NCBI GenBank assembly: GCA_016929295.1
Contig: JAFGJB010000361.1
Span: 1 to 42,049 of the forward strand
Source: Candidatus Zhuqueibacterota bacterium
GTDB taxonomy: Bacteria > Zhuqueibacterota > Zhuqueibacteria > Residuimicrobiales > Krinioviventaceae
Direction of reading: 5' to 3'
Length of the DNA: 42,049 nucleotides
Made by a program: the position numbers and the translations under genes. The notes beneath the pieces are model-generated. The model did no database searches and was not told the origin of the DNA. It saw only the letters and a program-made list of their open reading frames with translations. Of this stretch, positions 7,751-14,668 are shown in pieces (the first letter of the stretch is position 1; each line of letters starts with the position of its first letter).

Positions 7751-8632
7751 TCAGTTATCGAGACCATATTCCATGCGATAGACATACGCATGCTCAAGAT
7801 TTGGTTCGATCTCTGTGCCATGAAAATCGTGCAGTCCGTCCGCAACGACCTGCACCTCCCAACCGTCGGCAGACGGTATTGTTGCAATGACCGGATACTT
7901 TTCTTTTATTGTGTCAAGGTCACTGTCGAGTGCATTGATCTGAAAAACATGCCCCCTCGCTTCTGCGATCAATTTCTCCGGCGCATCATTGTAAATAAGC
8001 TCACCCTTGTTCAACAGCGCCATGGTGTTGCAGGTGCTCGAAATATCGCTGACAATGTGCGTGGAAAGGATGATGATGATCTCGCGATGCGTCATATCGG
8101 AGAGCAGATTGCGAAAGCGTATCCGCTCCTCGGGATCGAGACCGGTCGTCGGTTCATCCACGACCACGATTTTTGGATGTCCGATCAGCGCCTGGGCGAT
8201 GCCCAGTCTTCTTTTCATGCCGCCGGATAGTTTATTCGCCTGACGATCGCGGGCGTCATAGAGGCCGACCTTTTCCAGCATCTCGTCGACCGCTCTTTTG
8301 CGCTCACGACCATTGGTCAGGCCGGCGAGAGCGGCGGTATAGTCGAGAAACTCCCATGTGGACAATTTCGAAAAGACGCTGAAATCTTGCGGCAGATATC
8401 CCAGCATCGAGCGGATCTGGCGACGATGTCGCATGAGATCGAAATCGTCGACTTGCACAATGCCGCTGGATGGTTTCATCAAAGTGACGAGGATGCGCAT
8501 GAACGTGGTCTTGCCCGCGCCATTCGGGCCCAGCAGACCAAAGAGCCCTTCGTTGATCTCAAGATTAATGTTTTTAAGCGCCGAGAATCCGTTTTTATAC
8601 TGTTTATTTAGACTCTGGATCGTGATCTTCAT
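7751..8632 (-). CDS. ABC transporter ATP-binding protein
   Basis: This 293-residue ATPase powers the adjacent ABC-2 permease from the cytoplasmic side. Its motifs are intact: Walker A GPNGAGKT (35-42), Q-loop Q82, signature LSGGM (135-139), Walker B VVVDE (156-160) with PTTGLDP following, and the H-loop His192. The last 80 residues form the C-terminal extension usual for ABC-2 exporters of the NatA/CcmA type. The ATG at 8632 is preceded by GAGGA. The permease gene starts 32 bp after its stop. A 114-bp gap separates it from the LOG-family gene upstream; I see no convincing promoter there, so read-through from upstream is the simplest view. Confidence 0.95.
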   Translation of the reverse strand: MKITIQSLNKQYKNGFSALKNINLEINEGLFGLLGPNGAGKTTFMRILVTLMKPSSGIVQVDDFDLMRHRRQIRSMLGYLPQDFSVFSKLSTWEFLDYTAALAGLTNGRERKRAVDEMLEKVGLYDARDRQANKLSGGMKRRLGIAQALIGHPKIVVVDEPTTGLDPEERIRFRNLLSDMTHREIIIILSTHIVSDISSTCNTMALLNKGELIYNDAPEKLIAEARGHVFQINALDSDLDTIKEKYPVIATIPSADGWEVQVVADGLHDFHGTEIEPNLEHAYVYRMEYGLDN

Positions 8633-8746
8633 GAATTCCTCAAAAAGAATGGTCTCGATGCAGTGGACCGCTGCTGAAAGGTCTCTGCATTTTGGTTTTT
8701 GATACAGACGTGGGTAGTGGAAAAAAGTTCTAAGGGGGAAAAAGAA

Positions 8747-9661
8747 TTACCAGTACCAGTATTGCTTTTTGCCGATAAATTCGCGTTCAAAATGGTCGCG
8801 CAACATGATGAAGGCTTCTTCCACCTCATCGACGATATGGAAGAGATCGAGATCTTTGCGGCAGATGACGCCCCATTCGACGAGCTTTTCAAAATTGATC
8901 ACATCTTGCCAAAATTCTTTGCCATAGATGATGACATGCAATGGCTTTGACACTTTGAGCGTCTGCCGCAACGTGAGCAATTCAAAAAGTTCATCAAAGG
9001 TGCCGAATCCGCCCGGGAACACCACCAAGGCCTTGGCTAAATAGACGAACCAGAACTTGCGAATGAAAAAATAATGGAACTCAAAGGACAAATTCTCGCT
9101 GATATAGGGATTGGGCGCCTGTTCAAACGGCAAACTGATGTTCATGCCGATGGTCGGTGCGCCGGCTTCGGCTGCACCGCGATTGGCCGCCTCCATGATG
9201 CCCGGTCCACCGCCGGAACAGACGATGAATCTTCTATCCTCATCCAAATCCTTCGACCATTTGGCCAATTGATAGGCGAGCGAACGGGCATCTTCATAAT
9301 AGCGGGCCAACCGTACGCCGCGCTCGGCCTCGGCCAGCTCCCGGATCTGTTCTTCGGACGGCTCGGTTTGCGCCACTTTGGCTCTGGTCTGTTTCAGCTT
9401 TTCCACCGCATCGACGTGCGATTGTACGCGCGCCGAGCCATAAAAGACAACCGTATCTTTGATCTCGAAATGCTTCAGGCGACTCTCGACCTCGAGATAC
9501 TCGGCGAGGATGCGAATGACGCGGGCATCACCGCTATTCAAAAATTCATCATTTGCATAGGCTTTCACCAACTGCGGCTTTTTGTATTCGCGCGGATGGC
9601 CGTTAAAATGAAAAGCGCTTTCAGTCGTATGAGAATCGTAGATACTTTTTTTATCGCCCAT
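8747..9661 (-). CDS. LOG-family protein (TIGR00730-type, lysine-decarboxylase-like fold)
   Basis: This 304-residue protein carries the family motifs SGGGPGIMEAANRGA (149-163) and PGGFGTFDE (216-224). In the LOG family these bind and cleave nucleoside 5'-monophosphates, releasing the base and ribose 5-phosphate. The fold was historically mis-called lysine decarboxylase. It is longer than the classical 190-residue LOG proteins, with about 65 extra N-terminal residues and a helical insertion around 83-140, as in the larger bacterial group. I chose ATG at 9661 because AGGAG lies five bases upstream; the GTG at 9667 would overlap that ribosome binding site. It starts 14 bp after the alpha/beta hydrolase stop, suggesting cotranscription. 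The physiological substrate is unknown. Confidence 0.9.
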   Translation of the reverse strand: MGDKKSIYDSHTTESAFHFNGHPREYKKPQLVKAYANDEFLNSGDARVIRILAEYLEVESRLKHFEIKDTVVFYGSARVQSHVDAVEKLKQTRAKVAQTEPSEEQIRELAEAERGVRLARYYEDARSLAYQLAKWSKDLDEDRRFIVCSGGGPGIMEAANRGAAEAGAPTIGMNISLPFEQAPNPYISENLSFEFHYFFIRKFWFVYLAKALVVFPGGFGTFDELFELLTLRQTLKVSKPLHVIIYGKEFWQDVINFEKLVEWGVICRKDLDLFHIVDEVEEAFIMLRDHFEREFIGKKQYWYW

Positions 9662-9675
9662 TGGCACTCCTCGAG

Positions 9676-10431
9676 TTAAAGATGACGCTGCAGCCAGCGG
9701 CTCGTTTGAATGATGACCTGGCGTCGGTGCGCGGGTGATGCGAATGTATGCCCGGCATCCGGTATCTCCATGAAGTCAGCGGGTGGCAGAACAACATCGC
9801 GAAACCGCATGAAACCATTGACAAAGAGTTCGTCGTCCGCTGTGCCTTGCACGATGAATTTCGGCGCCGCAATGCGCGCCAGACAGCCCAGAATATCATA
9901 ATCTGACGCCTGAGCAAAAAAAGCTCGCTTGAGCAGCCAGCCGTCGTATTCGATCAGATTCGTGTCATGCGCGACGAGTTGATCGACACGCCGTTGATAC
10001 AAAAGCTTCAGATCCGGCACAGCGGACCACGCCACCAGGGCATCGACGGGCACAGCCGCTGCCGTCAGGATGGCGGTTGCCGCTCCGAGGCTGATGCCGA
10101 GCACAGCGATGCGCTCATAGCCGCCTTCGCGCGCCCAGGAGATGGCATCCTGCAGATTTTCGATGTTGCGCGATATCAGGGAGTCTTGAAATTCACCCTC
10201 GCTGTCGCCGGAACCATAAAAATCAAATCGCAGGGCATTGCAGCCATGCGCGGCAAAATCACGCGCCGCCTCGACAAAGAGCCTCTTGTCCTCGACCTTA
10301 TTGCCGGTGAAACCATGACACATGATGACCAGCTTTTTAGAGTCCACTTGATGATGGACGCCGACCAGTTGAGCATCGTGGCTGCGCAATGCGACGGGCT
10401 GTTCGTTCATCTGATATCTTGATTTTCGCAT
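9676..10431 (-). CDS. Alpha/beta hydrolase (serine esterase/peptidase fold)
   Basis: This 251-residue cytoplasmic hydrolase has a complete triad in canonical order: the nucleophile Ser114 in GISLG (112-116), an Asp in GTADDE (199 or 200), and His228 in AGHTF. The oxyanion-hole motif HGFTG is at 39-43. It resembles the S9/S33-like hydrolases often annotated as dienelactone hydrolase or serine aminopeptidase. There is no signal peptide. Two starts are possible, ATG at 10431 and ATG at 10410; neither has a strong ribosome binding site, and I kept the longer. It begins 15 bp after the Dpm1-like gene. The substrate cannot be assigned. Confidence 0.88.
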   Translation of the reverse strand: MRKSRYQMNEQPVALRSHDAQLVGVHHQVDSKKLVIMCHGFTGNKVEDKRLFVEAARDFAAHGCNALRFDFYGSGDSEGEFQDSLISRNIENLQDAISWAREGGYERIAVLGISLGAATAILTAAAVPVDALVAWSAVPDLKLLYQRRVDQLVAHDTNLIEYDGWLLKRAFFAQASDYDILGCLARIAAPKFIVQGTADDELFVNGFMRFRDVVLPPADFMEIPDAGHTFASPAHRRQVIIQTSRWLQRHL

Positions 10432-10446
10432 GAGTGTCGCCCACTG

Positions 10447-11166
10447 TCAATTCAGTTTGCCGAGAATGCTTTGTAACTTTAATTTCCACACCATCCAGTA
10501 GGCCTCATGCACAATGCGCTTGGACATCTTGGATTCGCCCATCCGGCGATCGATGAAAATGATAGGCACTTCACCCAGACTAAAACCTTTTTTCCATGCC
10601 TTAAACTTCATCTCTATTTGAAAAGAATAACCATCCGACTGAATCCCGTCGAGATTGAGCGTCTCTAACACTTTTCGTCGATAGCAGACAAAGCCCGCGG
10701 TGCAGTCGTGCAGCGGCAAGCCGGTGATGAGGCGCGTATAAAAACTGGCGCCCATGCTCAGCAGCAGTCTGCTCAAAGGCCAGTTGACGACATTGACGCC
10801 GTTGACATAACGAGAGCCAACCGTGACATCATATTTCTCGCTGCCGGCGAGCAGCCTGGTGAGATCCTGTGGATCGTGCGAAAAATCCGCGTCCATTTCG
10901 AGGATGCGATCATAGCCATGCGCCAGAGCATATTTAAAGCCGGCGACGTACGCCGTACCCAGGCCGAGCTTTGCCTGGCGTTGCAGCAAAAAGACATCCG
11001 GATACAAGCGAGTCATTGCCTCGACGAGATCACCGGTGCCATCCGGCGAACCGTCATCTACAACAAGAACATGCAGGTCGGACAGGTGCAGCGCCTGAAC
11101 AGCATTGATCATGCGGGTGATATTGTCGCGCTCGTTATATGTCGGAATGATGACCAGTGATTTCAC
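10447..11166 (-). CDS. Polyprenol-phosphate mannose synthase-like GT2 glycosyltransferase (Dpm1 family)
   Basis: This 239-residue GT-A enzyme matches the Dpm1/Ppm1 group end to end: IIPTYNE (6-12), VVDDGSPDGT (36-45), the metal-binding MDADFSHDP (91-99), GSRYV, and the C-terminal GESKMS typical of dolichol- and polyprenol-phosphate mannosyl- or glucosyltransferases. It lacks the C-terminal GtrA-like membrane helices found in some relatives. Its expected reaction is transfer of a hexose from GDP-mannose (or UDP-glucose) to polyprenyl phosphate on the cytoplasmic membrane face. The start is GTG at 11166, with AAGGGAG about six bases upstream. A GT117-type membrane glycosyltransferase and a PF03706 membrane protein are encoded upstream in the same gene run, so its lipid-linked sugar may feed them. 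Confidence 0.9.
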   Translation of the reverse strand: MKSLVIIPTYNERDNITRMINAVQALHLSDLHVLVVDDGSPDGTGDLVEAMTRLYPDVFLLQRQAKLGLGTAYVAGFKYALAHGYDRILEMDADFSHDPQDLTRLLAGSEKYDVTVGSRYVNGVNVVNWPLSRLLLSMGASFYTRLITGLPLHDCTAGFVCYRRKVLETLNLDGIQSDGYSFQIEMKFKAWKKGFSLGEVPIIFIDRRMGESKMSKRIVHEAYWMVWKLKLQSILGKLN

Positions 11167-11190
11167 AGCATACTCCCTTGGATGTCATTG

Positions 11191-12087
11191 TCATGGCGTC
11201 TCGCTCTCCAGCAGCGCTTTATACTTGCGCAGTCCACCCTCGGCATCGGACAGCTCCAGGCCCAGCGTGTACACCGCTTTGTCAACCACAAGCCCTGAAT
11301 TGAGCGGGCGCGCTGCTCGCTGTCTGAAACAGGCTGTTGAGATGGGTTTGATGAGAGATGAATCCAGATTGAAAATCTTGGCGACCTTGCCGGCGAAATC
11401 GAATCGGCTGATGATCTCACGGCCTGCCAGATGGACGACGCCGTGATACGAGGTGCGCACGAGATGCCACAAGGCGCGCGCCAAATCGTCGCTGAACGTG
11501 GTATTTCCGATCTGATCCGTCACAATATGGACGGGATCACCATTTCTCAGCTTGCCGATGAGCCAGTTGACGAAATCCGGCCTCTGGTTCGCGGAATATC
11601 CATAAAGCACCATGGTTCGAGCAATAGTAAAATTGAGCGGCGAGCCTTTGAGAACCTGTTCAGCCGCTAACTTGGACTGTCCATAAAATCCGACTGGATT
11701 GGGCGTATCATTCTCCCGATAGGGACCATTTTGACCGTCAAAGATATAGTCGGTGGAGAGGTGATAGATGCCGGCGTGCACGCGCCGCGCCGCTTGCACC
11801 AGATTCTCCATGGCGATGACGTTGACGAGCCAGCACAAATCCCTTTGATCCTCCGCCGCATCCACGTTGGTGAACGCAGCGGCATTGATGATGTGATCCG
11901 GTTCAACGCGATCGATGAGGTTTTTCACGGCATCGCGCTGGGTCAGGTCGCACGACCGATAGATATCGGCAGGAGTGAACTGGTGATCCTCGTGGATATC
12001 GGTCGCCACGACCGTACAGCCCGCCGGCGCAAATTTGACGAGGCGTTGCCCCAGGAGTCCATGACAACCGGTGATGAGAATTTTCAT
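11191..12087 (-). CDS. RmlD-like dTDP-4-dehydrorhamnose reductase family protein
   Basis: This 298-residue extended short-chain dehydrogenase has the NAD(P)-binding GCHGLLG (7-13), the catalytic Thr in LSTDYIFDG (110-118), and YGQSK with Tyr135 and Lys139. The overall layout matches RmlD/RfbD, which reduces dTDP-4-keto-rhamnose in nucleotide-sugar synthesis. No rmlA, rmlB or rmlC gene is present nearby, so the exact substrate is uncertain and I give no symbol. It begins two bases after the purE stop and ends 24 bp before the Dpm1-like gene. The location among glycosyltransferase genes supports a role in activated-sugar supply for surface glycans. Confidence 0.85.
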   Translation of the reverse strand: MKILITGCHGLLGQRLVKFAPAGCTVVATDIHEDHQFTPADIYRSCDLTQRDAVKNLIDRVEPDHIINAAAFTNVDAAEDQRDLCWLVNVIAMENLVQAARRVHAGIYHLSTDYIFDGQNGPYRENDTPNPVGFYGQSKLAAEQVLKGSPLNFTIARTMVLYGYSANQRPDFVNWLIGKLRNGDPVHIVTDQIGNTTFSDDLARALWHLVRTSYHGVVHLAGREIISRFDFAGKVAKIFNLDSSLIKPISTACFRQRAARPLNSGLVVDKAVYTLGLELSDAEGGLRKYKALLESETP

Positions 12088-12089
12088 AT

Positions 12090-12590
12090 TTATTCGGGTT
12101 TTTCCAGGTGATTTGTCACTTCAATTTTGCAGCCATTTTGGCGAAATTCGGTCAATTTTTCTTGCAACGCCGGCTGCTGCGCGGCCAGCATTTCGGCACA
12201 AAAGATAGCGGCATTTCGCGCGCCGGCCTTGCCAATAGCCATGGTCGCCACCGGCACGCCGGCGGGCATCTGTACGATGGCATACAAGGCATCGACGCCA
12301 TTCAACGCGGATCCCGCGAGCGGCACGCCGATGACCGGCAGGGTTGTGCAACTGGCAATGACGCCCGGCAAATGCGCCGCCATGCCGGCGCCGGCAATGA
12401 TGGCCGAGAAACCGTTTGCCGCAGCTGTCCTGGCAAACTCGCCGGTCTGCTGCGGCGTCCGGTGCGCTGATAATATGAACGTCTCGAATTCAATGCCGAA
12501 ATAATTCAGATACTCCTCGGCAGCGCCCATCACATCGGCATCGGATGCGCTCCCCATCACCAGCGCGACTTTCGTTCGCAGCTCCTTCAC
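12090..12590 (-). CDS. purE: N5-carboxyaminoimidazole ribonucleotide mutase
   Basis: This 166-residue protein is a standard-length class I PurE. It has the GSASD phosphate-binding motif (13-17), SAHRTP (41-46) with the conserved His, AGAGMAAHLPGV (66-77) and the GVPL segment. It converts N5-CAIR to CAIR in de novo purine synthesis, normally using the product of PurK, which is not encoded in this window. The start is GTG at 12590: GAGGG lies about eight bases upstream, and the GTG overlaps the stop of the upstream lipoprotein gene by four bases (GTGA), implying translational coupling. The RmlD-like gene follows after two bases. Confidence 0.96.
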   Translation of the reverse strand: MKELRTKVALVMGSASDADVMGAAEEYLNYFGIEFETFILSAHRTPQQTGEFARTAAANGFSAIIAGAGMAAHLPGVIASCTTLPVIGVPLAGSALNGVDALYAIVQMPAGVPVATMAIGKAGARNAAIFCAEMLAAQQPALQEKLTEFRQNGCKIEVTNHLEKPE

Positions 12591-13618
12591 AATTCTGCCC
12601 TCGTTTGAAAGGTTAAGGCAATGCCGTCCAGCTGACGAATATATTGATATTTGCGTTGACCCGGTGCATAGACGGATAAATCGATCAGGTAGAGACGTCC
12701 GTCGCTTTCGTCATAAAAGCCGTACATGCGAAACGGCCCGCCCATGACATGTTTTTCATTTTGCCACACACCATCGAGACGGATGGCATAGCGGCCATTG
12801 AAATCGACAATTTTCTCCTGCACTTTGATGGTCTCGTCTTCATAGACATAGTCACCATCATAATATTTCGCAATGATATCCGCTCTCTTTTCCAGCATCC
12901 ATTCCTTTGTCAACAGAGACGGATCGTCCGTCGGCTGCCAATGGACGGAGATCCATCGTTGCGGATTGAAGCGGCGCAGCCAGACGTAGCGAATCTCGCT
13001 GGAATCGACGGCGACAAAATAATCGTGTTGCACCCGAACACTCCAGCCATGCCTGTCCATGAGTTTTTTGCTGATCTCTTGCTGCTCAAAGTGAATGAAA
13101 AGAGACTGGCGCACATGATCCGATAAATTCTCATCAAACAAGTTGAACAAACGATCGCCATTCTCTCGCAGATTTTGCCGCAGAGTGGGTATATCCTTTG
13201 ACACCGCCAATACCAGCAGCTGATTTTTCGCCCAGGCATTGGTCTTGTTGAACAGAAAGGCGCTGTCCGCCTGTATGCGCGACTGCGAGCCGGCGAGCAG
13301 TCTGTCGATCAAGTCGCGCATGCGCCCCTGCGCCTCGAGAGTGCCGACGACGAGGAGATTGGGGAAACGCGTCAATTTGTTCAGATCCTCAGGATTCTTG
13401 TGCAAAAGATTGAAAATCGACTCGGGTTGCGGTGTATTGATCTTTTTATCCATGACGGCCAGAACATCGTCGCCGATCTCCGCCCATTCAGTCGAGTCCG
13501 CAATGACGATGATCTTGTCCAGCGAGCCCAGCGAATCTCGCTTCATGCCGCACGAAAGGGCGACGATGAGCAGGGTCGTGATGAAAAATGCGGCCAGGAT
13601 ATTTATTTTTTTATTCAT
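12587..13618 (-). CDS. DUF4837-family lipoprotein
   Basis: The 343-residue product has a signal peptide ending in the lipobox ALSC with Cys23, so it is a lipoprotein. Its length and conserved phrases (KIIVIAD near the N-terminus, MGGPFRMYGFYDE, LYLIDLSVYAPG, and QLDGIALTFQT near the end) match DUF4837, a family of unknown function best known from Bacteroidota and Ignavibacteria. I chose the ATG at 13618 because a strong GGAGG lies eight bases upstream and the signal peptide begins there; the frame stays open for 44 more codons upstream without signal character. Its start lies inside the last codons of the PF03706 gene (8-bp overlap). It could be part of envelope homeostasis; no activity is known. 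Confidence 0.88.
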   Translation of the reverse strand: MNKKINILAAFFITTLLIVALSCGMKRDSLGSLDKIIVIADSTEWAEIGDDVLAVMDKKINTPQPESIFNLLHKNPEDLNKLTRFPNLLVVGTLEAQGRMRDLIDRLLAGSQSRIQADSAFLFNKTNAWAKNQLLVLAVSKDIPTLRQNLRENGDRLFNLFDENLSDHVRQSLFIHFEQQEISKKLMDRHGWSVRVQHDYFVAVDSSEIRYVWLRRFNPQRWISVHWQPTDDPSLLTKEWMLEKRADIIAKYYDGDYVYEDETIKVQEKIVDFNGRYAIRLDGVWQNEKHVMGGPFRMYGFYDESDGRLYLIDLSVYAPGQRKYQYIRQLDGIALTFQTRAEL

Positions 13619-14618
13619 TGGAAGATCCTCCATTCTGCAACGGAGCATGTTGAATATTTTCCGCCATCTTTCGCTCCTCGCGTCTGAGGGCGAAAATGAC
13701 GCCTCCGGGAATCGTTGCGGCGATGCCGATAATATACGCAAGAAATTCAAATGTCACAACCTTTGATGCAGCCAGTCCGATCGTTGAGAACAATGCCACA
13801 CCCGATTGTTCGCGCACTCCTATGCCGCCAAAGGAAATGGGCAGACTGGCGAACAACGCTACAATGGGGATAAAGATGAAGAAATAGAGTACGTTGGCGC
13901 TCACACCGACGGACAGCGCCGCATAATAGTGCGTCACGATGCGCAGCGTTTGCACGACGACTGAAATGCCGACGAGCTGCACAAGAATCAGGCGATGATG
14001 CCGAATCCGATTGGTGGCCATATAGACATCATTAATTTTCTCGTTTATAATGTTCGGCAATATCGGCTTGAACAGGCGCCCGAACGCTCTGCCGGCATTC
14101 TCATTAAAGAGCAGGAACAGCGTCATCAGCCAGACGACCAGGATGATGCCGATGAAATAAAGCGTTGTCGGCGATGCGAGCTGCCGGGCGCCCACAACTG
14201 ACACGCCCATCGCAATCGTGGTCATGGTGAAAAAGCCGACGAATCTGTCGAACATGACGGACGACACGGCAACCGTTGCATCGCCCACATGCCGTGCAAT
14301 ATCATAAATTCTGAACGCATCTCCTCCGATATAGCCGATCAAGAAATTATTGAAAAAGAGACCGACGTGATAATAGGACAACGCATGCATGAATGAACAG
14401 TGAACGTCTTGCGACCGCAACAGGAGAAACCACTGGAACGCACCTAAAAGGTTGCTCACCGCAAATGTGAGCAGAGCGACGAACACCCAGAACCAGTTCG
14501 CTGATGTGAGTTGAAAAATGATATTTTCAACGCCGATTCGTTGCAAAAGCCAGCCAATGAGAATGATGCTGAAGAGTATTTTGCCAATATTCGCAATGAA
14601 TTGTCGATGCCGCCTCAT
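13611..14618 (-). CDS. PF03706 (lysylphosphatidylglycerol synthase TM/UPF0104) membrane protein
   Basis: This 335-residue integral membrane protein has about eight or nine helices and the family landmarks FNNFLIGYIGGDAFR near residue 89, FDRFVG near 124 and SLPISFGGIGVREQ near 259. In the archaeal enzyme AglD the same membrane domain follows a Dpm1-type GT2 domain, and it is otherwise often encoded beside glycosyltransferases. Here a free-standing Dpm1-like enzyme is encoded in the same run of genes. The likely role is in handling lipid-linked sugars or lipids at the inner membrane (inference). No aminoacyl-transferase (MprF) domain is attached. It overlaps the DUF4837 gene by 8 bp and lies 50 bp after the DUF2723 gene. 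Confidence 0.85.
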   Translation of the reverse strand: MRRHRQFIANIGKILFSIILIGWLLQRIGVENIIFQLTSANWFWVFVALLTFAVSNLLGAFQWFLLLRSQDVHCSFMHALSYYHVGLFFNNFLIGYIGGDAFRIYDIARHVGDATVAVSSVMFDRFVGFFTMTTIAMGVSVVGARQLASPTTLYFIGIILVVWLMTLFLLFNENAGRAFGRLFKPILPNIINEKINDVYMATNRIRHHRLILVQLVGISVVVQTLRIVTHYYAALSVGVSANVLYFFIFIPIVALFASLPISFGGIGVREQSGVALFSTIGLAASKVVTFEFLAYIIGIAATIPGGVIFALRREERKMAENIQHAPLQNGGSSNE

Positions 14619-14668
14619 TCTCGGATAGTAGCCCTCAAAAGTTCAACCGTGATGTGATTGGTGATGCT

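Noticed and set aside
13619-13750. 44-codon N-terminal extension of the DUF4837 gene
   Set aside because: A lipoprotein signal peptide and a GGAGG site place the start at 13618.
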